A DNA stretch of 64,000 nucleotides from Streptomyces sp. NBC_01571 (GCF_026339875.1 NZ_JAPEPZ010000001.1:3100001-3164000); one strand, 5' to 3'. Positions 26,713 to 34,254 are shown, numbered from the stretch's first letter. Notes: a model not told the origin generated them from the sequence alone. Translations and numbers: made by a program.

Positions 26713-28671
26713 TCAGCCCGCGAGCGGCGCGGGGGCGGCCCGCTGCCCGTCCCGTGGCGTGAGCCCCGCCCCCGCCCGTCGTTCGTCGAGTTCGTCGAGG
26801 AGTTCGGCGACCCGTCCGGTGTGCCGGGGGGTGAGCCGTCCCGTGTCGTCGAGCTGTACGGCGCAGGCGGTGGTGGTGTCGACCAGCCGTTCGAGGGTGG
26901 CCGCGACCTCGTCCGTGCCCTCGGCGTGCCGGGCCAGGGCGGGGAGCTCCGCGGCGGCGACGTCGATCACGGCGCGGGCCTCGGCGAGTGAGCGGTAGGC
27001 CTCCCGGCGGAGCGCCCAGCGGCCCGTCCGGTCGTCCGTCGTGCCGTCGTCCAGGACATGGGTGAGGTAGGCGTGCGCGGCCTCGGCGGCGCGTGCGAGC
27101 CGGGCCCGTACGCCTCCCCCGCGCTGCCCGAGCGCCGGGAGATGCCCGACGAGCAGCACGATCGCGCAGGCCAGCAGCGTCTCGCCGATCCGGTTCCAGG
27201 AGGCCTGCGTCTCGCCTCCCACCATGACGAGGCTGAGCACGAGGACGGTGACGACGGCGGTCTGTGCGGCGAAGTGCCGGGTGGCGACGGGGATCAGGGC
27301 GCCGCACACCGCCACCAGGACGACCAGCCCGGCCGGCCTCGGCAGCAGCGCGGCGAAGCCGGCGAAGGCGACGGCGCCCAGCACGGTCCCCGCGGCCCGG
27401 CAGATCACCCGCGACGCGAGCGGTCCGAGATCGGGCTTGACGAGGAAGACGGCGGTGGCGGGAAGCCAGTACCAGTGGGGATGGCTGCCGTACCAGCGGG
27501 TGTGGTGGAGGGCTTGGGCGACGGCCACGCCGGCGCCGAAGCAGAGGCCGACGCGCAGGCCGTACTCGCGCCCGCCGGAGCCCAGGGCGGTGCGCACGAG
27601 GGACATGGCGGTTCGGCGCCGGATGTGCGGGCGTTGTCCGGCACCGCTCCGGTCTCCCTGGCCTCCCCGCACTCCCCGGTCTCCTCGGTCGAAGGCGTCG
27701 GCGGCGTGCAGCAGCGCGTCGTCGAGGGCGCGCAGGGCGGGTGCGGAGCGGGCGGGAGCGGGCAACGCGCCGGTGTGCGTGCCGGTGCGCACGGCGACGG
27801 CGAGACGACGTGGCCCCTGCACGGCGCGCGCGGGTACCGGGTCGCCCGCCCAGGCGAGGGCGGTCGCGGCCTCGGCGAGCGGCAGTGCGGCGGCGTACTG
27901 GGCGTGCAGCCGCCGCTCGGCCGTGGAACCGGTGCGGCGTCGCAGCCGGGGTCCGTCGAGCGCGTCCTGGGCGTGATCGAGTGCGGCGGTCAGCGCGACC
28001 CGGCGGCGGGTCGCGTCCGGCCCCCCGACCGCTTCGAGCAGCGCGGCGACGGCCTCGTACACGGCGCCGACGGCGTCCCGCTCTCCGTCGAACCGGTAGT
28101 CGCCTGCGGTGACACCGGGCGTGGGCAGGGCGAGCCGCAGCGCGAGCAGCCAGCCGGCCCCGCCGAGGAAGAGGAGCGCCCGCTGCCATCCGGGCTCGGG
28201 CAGCGGCATTCCGGCCCCGATGGCGGAGGCGACGAGCAGCTGCGTCCCCGCTCCGCTCGCGACGGGGCCGACAGCGCTGACGGCTCCGGCGACCAGCCCG
28301 AGCACGGTGAGAAGAAGGGTGAGCGTCACCGCCCCGACGTGCTGTCCCGCGTACGACCCCACGAGCAGCCCACCGGCTCCCGCGAGCGCCGGCGCTCCGA
28401 GCCGCCCGACCGCGGCCCGACGGCTTCCCGGCCGGTCGTTGATCCCGGCGAGCATCGCGCCGAGGGCCGCGACGACACCGGCGGAGGTACGGCCGCTCAG
28501 GACGGCCACGAGCAGGAGGGGGCCGGCGGCCAGGGCACCTCGTACGACCGCGCTCCAGGGCACGGGTCCCCGCTGCGTGCGCAGGGCGTGGGCGAGCCAG
28601 GGCGGTACGGCGGCGGTGAGGCGGGACACGGGGCTCCGGTCGGGCGAGGGCGGGGTGCCTTCGGGCGACAT
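26713..28671 (-). CDS. FUSC-family membrane protein
   Basis: A 652-residue membrane protein with two blocks of about four to six helices (residues 35-170 and 375-500) separated by cytoplasmic helical regions. The second block carries the FUSC signature region (HPHWYWLPATAVFLVKPDLGPLASRVICRAAGTVLGA). Relatives include fusaric-acid and aromatic-acid efflux proteins (AaeB, YccS); the substrate is unknown. ATG 28671 gives MSPEGTPP; a longer frame upstream is repetitive and rejected. The leader contains an inverted repeat and tandem repeats. Confidence 0.87.
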   Translation of the reverse strand: MSPEGTPPSPDRSPVSRLTAAVPPWLAHALRTQRGPVPWSAVVRGALAAGPLLLVAVLSGRTSAGVVAALGAMLAGINDRPGSRRAAVGRLGAPALAGAGGLLVGSYAGQHVGAVTLTLLLTVLGLVAGAVSAVGPVASGAGTQLLVASAIGAGMPLPEPGWQRALLFLGGAGWLLALRLALPTPGVTAGDYRFDGERDAVGAVYEAVAALLEAVGGPDATRRRVALTAALDHAQDALDGPRLRRRTGSTAERRLHAQYAAALPLAEAATALAWAGDPVPARAVQGPRRLAVAVRTGTHTGALPAPARSAPALRALDDALLHAADAFDRGDRGVRGGQGDRSGAGQRPHIRRRTAMSLVRTALGSGGREYGLRVGLCFGAGVAVAQALHHTRWYGSHPHWYWLPATAVFLVKPDLGPLASRVICRAAGTVLGAVAFAGFAALLPRPAGLVVLVAVCGALIPVATRHFAAQTAVVTVLVLSLVMVGGETQASWNRIGETLLACAIVLLVGHLPALGQRGGGVRARLARAAEAAHAYLTHVLDDGTTDDRTGRWALRREAYRSLAEARAVIDVAAAELPALARHAEGTDEVAATLERLVDTTTACAVQLDDTGRLTPRHTGRVAELLDELDERRAGAGLTPRDGQRAAPAPLAG

Positions 28672-28762
28672 CGGCCGGGCTCTGTGGGGACCAGGGTAGA
28701 TCGCCTGCCCGGCCGGAAAGGGGCGCGGGCGTTTCGACGATGTGACGCTTTGCGGGAGAACG

Positions 28763-28779
28763 GCGTTCTTTATGAACGC
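28763..28779. promoter_or_regulatory. Inverted repeat upstream of the FUSC gene
   Basis: GCGTTC and GAACGC, perfect 6-base arms around TTTAT, 92 bases upstream of the FUSC start, in an otherwise GC-rich stretch. A plausible repressor site. Confidence 0.45.
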
Positions 28780-28797
28780 AACTCCGCGCGCTGTGAC

Positions 28798-28870
28798 GGG
28801 AAGCGGGGCCGGGAACGGGAAGCCGGTCCGGGAACGGGGAAGCGGGTCCGGGAACGGGAAGCGGGTCCGA
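28798..28870. repeat. 19-20-base tandem repeats upstream of the FUSC gene
   Basis: Four copies of a unit like GGGAAGCGGGTCCGGGAAC, starting near 28798, 28817, 28836 and 28856. They adjoin the hairpin that ends the Y RNA unit. Confidence 0.8.
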
Positions 28871-28893
28871 GGGCGTAGCCGGCCCCCGGACCC
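28863..28893 (-). terminator. Terminator of the Y RNA unit
   Basis: As minus-strand RNA it forms a 12-bp stem (7 bp, one G-U, 4 bp) with a 7-base loop; the G-U pair would be A-C on the other strand, so it suits minus-strand transcription ending after the second Y RNA. Confidence 0.65.
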
Positions 28894-28929
28894 TGTGATG
28901 CCACCCATTTCGCACGCCGGCACGCTTGA

Positions 28930-29037
28930 GGACCCAGGTCAGTCGTTATGTCGCCGCGTCCTGCCTTTGGACCACCACGCATCGAGCTGCGCGGACCGGA
29001 CTTGAACCGGCATTTCGGCGTCCCGGGGCCTGGGCCC
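28930..29037 (-). ncRNA. yrlA: Bacterial Y RNA (YrlA-like) with tRNA-like domain, copy 2
   Basis: Read on the minus strand from 29037: outer stem GGGCCCAGG (29029-29037); strand CGCCG (29016-29020); AAAT; T arm GCCGG-TTCAAGT-CCGGT (28995-29011); acceptor strand CCGCGCA (28988-28994); a six-base cap; acceptor strand TGCGTGG (28975-28981); TG; D arm GTCC-AAAGGCA-GGAC (28958-28972); G; CGGCG (28952-28956); and outer stem CCTGGGTCC (28930-28938). Acceptor strands pair 7/7 (one G-U), CGGCG/CGCCG 5/5 and outer stem 9/9 (one G-U). T8, A14, G18-G19, A21, T54-T55-C56 and A58 are all in place. The order is a circularly permuted tRNA whose acceptor end is a closed loop, which is the YrlA Y RNA design. 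GCCGAAATG resembles the Ro-binding consensus as I recall it. Confidence 0.82.
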
Positions 29038-29072
29038 GGTCGATCCGGCGATCGGTGGCGAATGCTGAGTCT

Positions 29073-29229
29073 GGAGCAAGAGTCTGAGATTGATCACGGT
29101 CTGCCTCTGCCGAATTGGGCTACCGCGGCGCGTGGGCACCGTGGGGGTGCCGTTGGGTGCCGCGGGGAGGGCTCGAACCTCCACTGGAACCGTGCATTCA
29201 CGACAAGCTTCAGGTTCAGCTTGCGCTCC
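29073..29229 (-). ncRNA. yrlA: Bacterial Y RNA (YrlA-like) with tRNA-like domain, copy 1
   Basis: Minus strand from 29229: outer strand GGAGCGCAAG (29220-29229); strand CGGTT (29188-29192); CCAGT; T arm GGAGG-TTCGAGC-CCTCC (29166-29182); acceptor strand CCGCGGC (29159-29165); a 29-base cap that itself folds (GGCACC/GGTGCC); acceptor strand GCCGCGG (29123-29129); TA; D arm GCC/GGC (29103-29120) with loop CAATTCGGCAGA; A; GACCG (29097-29101); and outer strand CTTGCTCC (29073-29080). Acceptor pairing is 7/7, GACCG/CGGTT 5/5 (one G-U, extended by T-A and G-C), and the outer stem 8 bp with a 2-base bulge. The upstream strand GTCGTGAATG resembles the Ro-binding element. It lies 47 bases downstream of a co-directional conserved gene. 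Confidence 0.8.
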
Positions 29230-29236
29230 TCGCGCA

Positions 29237-29264
29237 CCCCGGCCGTGGTGCGTGGTGGCCGGGG
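29237..29264 (-). terminator. Hairpin between the conserved gene and Y RNA copy 1
   Basis: Perfect 8-bp stem CCCCGGCC/GGCCGGGG (29237-29244 with 29257-29264) with a 12-base loop, 11 bases after the stop at 29276. It could terminate the gene or mark a processing point. Confidence 0.55.
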
Positions 29265-29275
29265 AGATTCAGAGG

Positions 29276-30007
29276 CTACCCGAACAGGTAGCCGAAAATG
29301 GAGTCCCCGACTCGCTGGTCGACGACGTCCACGCCGTTCGCCTCCTCGCGGGCGAACTTGACGGCCTGCTGCAACTTCTCGACGCGGTCGAGGAGTTCGT
29401 TCACGCGCCGGGCGGGCAGGGCGCCGGAGAACTTCACGGTCGTCCAGTACCCGACGGGGATGTCCTCGTAGTACACCTCGACCTGCGCGGGGTGCTTCTC
29501 GGTGGCCTCGGCCTTCACGTGGTTGCGCGGGACCTTCTTCGTCCGCAGCGTGCGGACGGGCTCGGTCTTCCACGCGTCTGTGGAGGGATCCTGCACCCAG
29601 GACTCGGAGGCGTCGAGAACCGGCAGCTTCCTGACGAAGGTGTTGATGTCGGTGAGCTGCTTCTCGAGGAAGAGCAGGTAGGAGACGGGCACGTCGGCGA
29701 CGAGCACCCGGCCGTCCACCTTCACGTCCGCACGGGCCGCGCAGTTGGCCCAGTCCTTGGTGGCGGTCACATCGAACAGCCGCGTGAGCGTCCCCGCGGT
29801 GTCCCGGAGCACGTCCTCGGCCTGCACCTGCACCCGCGTGGACTCGGGCGGCAGCTGCTCGCCCTCCTCGTCCTTCGGCTGATAGGTCCGCGAGATACCG
29901 GCCAGCAACGCGGGCTTCTGCAGCCCGTGATGGGCCGCCGTCAGGTCCTGATGGGACTTGGACTTGACGCCCTTCTCCACTGCGATGATCTGATTGAGTT
30001 TCGCCAC
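29276..30007 (-). CDS. Conserved protein of unknown function (DUF7873-like) next to Y RNAs
   Basis: A 243-residue soluble protein that I know only as a well-conserved actinobacterial hypothetical, probably the DUF7873 family. It begins VAKLNQIIAVEKGVKSKSHQDL, has a central HHGLQKPALLAGISRTYQPKDE block, a C-terminal GALPARRVNELLDRVEKLQQAVKFAREEA helix and ends DQRVGDSIFGYLFG. No catalytic motif is obvious. It is unusually rich in Lys and Asn for this genome, as housekeeping or RNA-linked proteins tend to be. GTG 30007 starts the conserved region; no strong binding site is seen. Because two Y RNAs follow on the same strand, a role in Y RNA or RNA-repair biology is an attractive inference. Confidence 0.85.
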   Translation of the reverse strand: MAKLNQIIAVEKGVKSKSHQDLTAAHHGLQKPALLAGISRTYQPKDEEGEQLPPESTRVQVQAEDVLRDTAGTLTRLFDVTATKDWANCAARADVKVDGRVLVADVPVSYLLFLEKQLTDINTFVRKLPVLDASESWVQDPSTDAWKTEPVRTLRTKKVPRNHVKAEATEKHPAQVEVYYEDIPVGYWTTVKFSGALPARRVNELLDRVEKLQQAVKFAREEANGVDVVDQRVGDSIFGYLFG

Positions 30008-30048
30008 GTCGGTGACGGTAGCAGTGACAACGGGACCATTTCGAAGGG

Positions 30049-30273
30049 TTATTCGGTGCGCGCCTCCCGGGCCCCGGCCGCGAAGCCTATGAACTCGGTC
30101 CAGGCGGTGGGGGTGAGGCCCAGCGCGGGGCCGGTCCTGTGCTTTGAGTCTCGGACGTACGTGACGCCGGACCAGGACGCGACCTCGACGCATTCTCCGC
30201 CTTCGCCGCTGCTGTAGCTGCTCTTGCTCCATGCCGGCTCGGGTACGTTCCCGACAGGGTTCACGACGCTCAT
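30049..30273 (-). CDS. DUF397 small protein
   Basis: A 74-residue DUF397 protein with a textbook core: WSKSSYSSGEGGECVEVA, GVTYVRDSKHRTGPALGL and TPTAWTEFIGFAA. Its ATG overlaps the XRE stop (ATGA), so translation is coupled. It belongs to the second XRE-DUF397-HATPase module of the window. Confidence 0.94.
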   Translation of the reverse strand: MSVVNPVGNVPEPAWSKSSYSSGEGGECVEVASWSGVTYVRDSKHRTGPALGLTPTAWTEFIGFAAGAREARTE

Positions 30274-31100
30274 CTCTCCCCTAGCAACTTCTCGATGAAG
30301 GCCAGCGACTCGCGCGGAGAAAGTGCCTCGGCGCGCAGAAGCCCGTACTGCTCTTCGAGCTCCCGGACCGATTTCCGCTCCGTATAGAGGCGGCTGTCCT
30401 TGTGCACCTCCGCGTAGGCGATCCTCCGCCCTTCCCCTGTCTCGATCAAGGTGAACGGACCAGCCAGTCCGGCGTGGTCCTCGCGTTCCGTGGGCATCAC
30501 CTGGATCTCGACGTTACGTCGATGACCGTGCAGCAACATTTGCTCCAACTGGCCCCGCATCACAGCCCTGCCGCCCAGCGGACGCCGCAGGACGGACTCC
30601 TCGACGACGAAGCTGATCGTGGGCAACGGCACCCGGGAGAAGGTCTCTTGCCTGACCAGGCGTGCTCCGACACGCTGTTCGACAGTGTCCTCGTCCAACA
30701 GAGGGCGCCTCATCGTGAACACGGCTCGCGCGTACTCCTCCGTCTGCAAGAGGCCGGGGACCGCCTGGTTCGCGTACACGTGAAGCTCGACCGCGTGCTC
30801 CTCCAACCGGGCCGCGTCCCTGAAGAACGCCGGATACTGCGCCCGAGCCACCTCTCCCTTGCCCGCCTTCAACACTCCACCCGCATCCAGCACTTCGTCA
30901 GCGGTGTCGATGAATCTCGGCGGAGGAATCCGCCTTCCCTGCTCGAAGGAGGCGATCGTCGACGCCGAGTACCCCGTCCGCGTCCCCAACTCGGTCCGGT
31001 CCAGCCCCGCCCGCTCCCGGCACAGCTTCAGCTGACGCCCGAACACGTGCAGAATCCCGGCCCCGAACTCGTGCTCGCCCTCGGCCTGCTGCTCCTCCAC
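30270..31100 (-). CDS. XRE regulator with DUF5753 (second WhiJ-like module)
   Basis: A 276-residue regulator: helix-turn-helix at about residues 20-70 (FGRQLKLCRERAGLDRTELG, YSASTIASFEQGRR) and DUF5753 (YANQAVPGLLQTEEYARAVF, VMPTEREDHAGLAGPFTLIE). GTG 31100 has GGAGG 9 bases upstream; GTG 31109 and ATG 31130 are longer alternatives. The C-terminus ends ESLAFIEKLLGER, overlapping the DUF397 gene. It is divergent from a HATPase gene, as in the 21-kb module, but the two proteins differ throughout, so this is not a recent duplication. Confidence 0.92.
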   Translation of the reverse strand: MEEQQAEGEHEFGAGILHVFGRQLKLCRERAGLDRTELGTRTGYSASTIASFEQGRRIPPPRFIDTADEVLDAGGVLKAGKGEVARAQYPAFFRDAARLEEHAVELHVYANQAVPGLLQTEEYARAVFTMRRPLLDEDTVEQRVGARLVRQETFSRVPLPTISFVVEESVLRRPLGGRAVMRGQLEQMLLHGHRRNVEIQVMPTEREDHAGLAGPFTLIETGEGRRIAYAEVHKDSRLYTERKSVRELEEQYGLLRAEALSPRESLAFIEKLLGER

Positions 31101-31271
31101 GCCCGGCACCCTCCGTACGAACCACCGCAATCGCTCCCGCGACCAACGCGCCGTACGGGAGGCCGGTCACGCCACACTCCGCGTACAACCGGGCGCCCGT
31201 CACGTACAAGCGGCAGCGGTCAGCGCGTCGTGCCTGTTCAAAGCTACGCACGCGCCACGACCGTTGACGTC

Positions 31272-31739
31272 ATGAAGTCCGCAACTCCCCCACAAGGGCA
31301 TATGCCACAACGTATGGCGTGCGTACAGGAGTTCGCCATGCGGTTCACTTCCACCCCACGCGGCGCACGACTCGCCCGTCGTCTCGTCTCCCACCGTCTG
31401 CACGCGTGGGGCCACCCCTACGCCTCCACGGCCAACGAGACGGTCACTCTCATCGCGGCGGAGCTCACCGCGAACGCTGTCCGCCACGGCCACGTGACCG
31501 GCCGCGACTTCGGTCTCCGCCTCACGGAGAGCGGGGGCGCGCTCCGGGTCGAGGTCGCCGACACCCGCGCCGAGAAGCTCCCGAACCGGGGGACACCGTG
31601 CCCGGACGGCGAGTCGGGCCGCGGTCTCCTCCTCGTCGAAGCCCTCGCCGACGACTGGGGCGTCGCCCCGCGCCCCGCCGCACCCGGCAAGACGGTATGG
31701 GCCGAACTGCGCCTCCCCACGTCGGGGGCCACCGCCTGA
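31272..31739 (+). CDS. HATPase_c anti-sigma-like ATP-binding protein
   Basis: A 155-residue protein with N box AAELTANAVRHGHVTG, G1-like VEVADTRAEKLPN and G2 GESGRGLLLVEALADDWGV. The N-terminal MRFTSTPRGARLARRLVSHRL block is typical of Streptomyces regulatory HATPases. The start is uncertain: ATG 31272, ATG 31302 (after AAGGG) and ATG 31314 are all in frame. It completes the second XRE-DUF397-HATPase module. Confidence 0.86.
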   Translation: MKSATPPQGHMPQRMACVQEFAMRFTSTPRGARLARRLVSHRLHAWGHPYASTANETVTLIAAELTANAVRHGHVTGRDFGLRLTESGGALRVEVADTRAEKLPNRGTPCPDGESGRGLLLVEALADDWGVAPRPAAPGKTVWAELRLPTSGATA

Positions 31740-32038
31740 ACACGGCACGGGGAGGCTGCTCGGGTGGTGTCAGGAGGCGGGCTTGTCGGTCGAGAGGAGG
31801 GATCACGCGATTCTCATCTCCGCCGCAACCCGCTCCCCGATGGCTGCTCCAGCGATCTGAACCGAGCGACGGGACCCTGAACTTTTCGGCGAAGCGTACG
31901 ACCACGCCGCTCGAGGCAGGTCCCGGGTGGCCGAAGAGTGCTGGCAGCTCTGTGATCACCCATGGCCTGCGCCGGTTTCAGGACAGGGCTCCCACCTGTC
32001 CGCACGGGCCCTTGGCTTCGCTCTTCCGTGAAGGGCCG
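31740..32038. other. Spacer without a recognisable gene
   Basis: 299 bases between the HATPase stop and the racemase stop. Base composition is like the rest and short frames exist on both strands, but none has a binding site or known domain. It may hold a decayed fragment. Confidence 0.4.
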
Positions 32039-32773
32039 TCAGCCCGCCGCCGACCCCTCTTTCCCCCGCGGCCCCCAGTCCCGCCGCTTCGGCAGCGGCC
32101 GCGCGTATCCCCCCGCCCGGCTCGTCGTCAGTCCCAAGGACACCAGGGACTCCGCCAGTTTGACCGCCGCGGCGACCCCGTCGACGACCGGCAGGCCCAG
32201 CTTCTCGCCCACCGCCCGTCGGAGGCCGGTCATACCCGCGCAGCCGAGGACCAGGACCTCGGCCCCGGCCTCGCGGGCGCGCTCGGCGGCGCGTACGAAG
32301 GCCGCCTCCGTGCGCTGGGCGTCGCCGAGGTCGAGGACGCCGAGGCCCGTGCCGACGACGGCGGCGCAGTGCTGGGCGACGCCGGCGGCGTACAGGCTGT
32401 CCTCGATCTGGCCGCGCGAGCGTTCCAGCGTGGTGACGACGCCGTAGCGGCGGCCGAGCAAGCAGGCCAGGTGGGCGGCGGCCTCGGTGATGTCCACGAC
32501 GGGAACGTTCACCAGTTCGCGCGCGCCCTCACGACCGTGCTCCCCGAAACCGGCCATGACCACGGCGTCGTACGGGCCCTCGTACGTGCGCAGGGTGTCG
32601 AGGACGGCGGCGGCCGAGAGATAGCTGTCGAGCCAGCCCTCCGCGGACTCGGGCCCCCACGCGGGGGTGAGACCGAGCACGGCCGTGCCCGGGCCTGCGG
32701 CGGCCCGGGCACCTCGCACGATCTCCTCGGTCATCCCCTGCGTCGTGTTGCAGTTGGTGACGACGATGCGCAC
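32039..32773 (-). CDS. Asp/Glu/hydantoin racemase family protein
   Basis: A 244-residue protein of the Asp/Glu racemase superfamily, closest in layout to hydantoin and allantoin racemases. The C-terminal catalytic cysteine is present in EVLVLGCAGM. At the other site, where hydantoin racemases have a cysteine (ACFGDPG-type), this protein reads MAGFGEHG with glycine. Another cysteine, C8, lies in VTNCNTTQ. The activity may therefore be altered. GTG 32773 has GGAGGT 9 bases upstream, overlapping the end of the permease gene, so the two form an operon. Likely role: processing of an imported hydantoin or purine breakdown product. Confidence 0.88.
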   Translation of the reverse strand: MRIVVTNCNTTQGMTEEIVRGARAAAGPGTAVLGLTPAWGPESAEGWLDSYLSAAAVLDTLRTYEGPYDAVVMAGFGEHGREGARELVNVPVVDITEAAAHLACLLGRRYGVVTTLERSRGQIEDSLYAAGVAQHCAAVVGTGLGVLDLGDAQRTEAAFVRAAERAREAGAEVLVLGCAGMTGLRRAVGEKLGLPVVDGVAAAVKLAESLVSLGLTTSRAGGYARPLPKRRDWGPRGKEGSAAG

Positions 32774-32778
32774 GCCGC

Positions 32779-34254
32779 TCAGACCTCCACGGGCTCGGTG
32801 ACGGGGTGGTCGGCGGCACGGCGCTCGGTCCGGCACAGGGCCATGTACAGGCCCGCGGCCAGCGCGGTCCCGATGAACCAGGAGTACGGGGCCACGTCGC
32901 TGAACGTCTTCACCAGGGCCAGGACCGCGGCGACCGCCGCCGACGGGAGGAACGCCCACAGGGCCTTGGGATTGACACCCTTGCGGTAGTAGTACGGCGA
33001 TCCGGGCCGCGCGTCGAAGAGCTGGTCCACGTCGACTCGACCGCGCCTGACCCAGTAGTAGTCGAGCATGATCACGCCGAACAACGGGCCCAGGAAGGCA
33101 CCGAGGCCGCCGAGGAAGTAGTTGACGACGGTGGGGTTGGAGAAGAGGTTCCACGGGGTCACGACCAGCGCGGCGACCGTACTGATCATGCCGCCGACCC
33201 TGAAGGTGATTTTCTGCGGCCAGACGTTCGCCAGGTCGTACGCCGGCGACACGAAGTTGGCGACGATGTTGACGCCCATGGTGGCGACGGCGAAGGGCAG
33301 CGCGCCCAGCACCATGACCCAGGTGTTGCCGACCTTGGCGACGAGTTCCGCGGGGTCGGTGATGGCCTCGCCGAACGCCTCGATGGAGCCGGCCGTGACG
33401 ACGACCGACACGATCACGAAGGCCGTGGAGTTGATCGGCAGACCCCAGAAGTTGCCGCGCCTGACCGTCCGGTAGCTGGGTGCGAACCGTGAGAAGTCGC
33501 AGAAGTTGAGCATCAGCGTGCCGTACGTGGCCAGGATCAGACCGACCGCGCCGAACCACTGCCGCCACTGCTCCCCCACCGAGACCGGGTGCGGGGTCGA
33601 GGTGAGCGAGATGCTCCAGCCGGCCTTGGCGAGGACCCAGACGGCCAGCGCGATCATGACGAGCCAGATGGCCGGGCCGCAGAAGTCCTGGAACTTGCGG
33701 ACCGACTCCATGCCCCGGCTGATGATGAGCGCCTGGATCACCCACAGCGAGAGGAAGGACGTCCAGCCGAGCGCGTCCAGACCGAGGAAGGAGTGATGGG
33801 TCCACGACACCAGGCCCGGCCACGCCGCGAGGAGCATGACGTTGACGGCGACCGACGCCAGATAGGTCTGGATGCCGTACCACATGATGGCGATGACGGC
33901 CCTGATCAGCGCGGGGATGTTGGCGCCCCACACGCCGAAGCTGATGCGGCTGACGACGGGGAAGGGCACGCCGGTGTGCTGGCCGACGCGGCCCATCAGG
34001 TTCATGCCGGCATAGATGATCACGAAGCCGACCAGCAGCGACGTGAAGATCTGCCAGACGTTCATGCCGAGGACGAGCAGGCCCGCCGCGAAGGTGTAGT
34101 TGCCGAGGTTGTGGACGTCGGACATCCACATGGCGAAGAGGTCGAAGACCTTCCAGTTGCGCCTCTCCGCGGGCGCGAGGTCTTCGTTGACCAGCCGGGG
34201 GTCGGGCACGAACGCGGGCGTGCCGGTGACTTCGGCACGATCGGCGAGGGACAC
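32779..34254 (-). CDS. NCS1-family nucleobase/hydantoin permease
   Basis: A 491-residue transporter of the nucleobase:cation symporter-1 family with about 12 helices. Family blocks include NEDLAPAERRNWKVFDLFAMWMSDVHNLGNYTFAAGL, the HTGVPFPVVSRISFGVWGANIPALIRA segment, NFCDFSRFAPSY and NPTVVNYFLGGLGAFLGPLFGVIMLDYYWVRRG. Substrates in the family are allantoin, hydantoins, uracil, cytosine or related rings with Na+ or H+. GTG 34254 follows GGAGGCCCC. It is co-transcribed with the racemase and divergent from a GntR regulator, with a palindromic operator between. Confidence 0.93.
   Translation of the reverse strand: MSLADRAEVTGTPAFVPDPRLVNEDLAPAERRNWKVFDLFAMWMSDVHNLGNYTFAAGLLVLGMNVWQIFTSLLVGFVIIYAGMNLMGRVGQHTGVPFPVVSRISFGVWGANIPALIRAVIAIMWYGIQTYLASVAVNVMLLAAWPGLVSWTHHSFLGLDALGWTSFLSLWVIQALIISRGMESVRKFQDFCGPAIWLVMIALAVWVLAKAGWSISLTSTPHPVSVGEQWRQWFGAVGLILATYGTLMLNFCDFSRFAPSYRTVRRGNFWGLPINSTAFVIVSVVVTAGSIEAFGEAITDPAELVAKVGNTWVMVLGALPFAVATMGVNIVANFVSPAYDLANVWPQKITFRVGGMISTVAALVVTPWNLFSNPTVVNYFLGGLGAFLGPLFGVIMLDYYWVRRGRVDVDQLFDARPGSPYYYRKGVNPKALWAFLPSAAVAAVLALVKTFSDVAPYSWFIGTALAAGLYMALCRTERRAADHPVTEPVEV

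Noticed and set aside
25748..26998. A plus-strand frame beginning MRELSFRARFLSVLVLGSVL that looks like a signal peptide.
   Set aside because: It runs antisense through the DUF899 gene, which has clear family motifs, and the hydrophobic start comes from repeats in the spacer.
28955..29132. Reading the non-coding stretch as one linear tRNA (D arm at 29105-29130 with T arm at 28995-29011).
   Set aside because: The acceptor strands GCCGCGG and CCGCGCA pair at only five of seven positions, the anticodon-stem strands do not match, and about 90 bases would have to be an intron. The permuted pairing fits in every stem.
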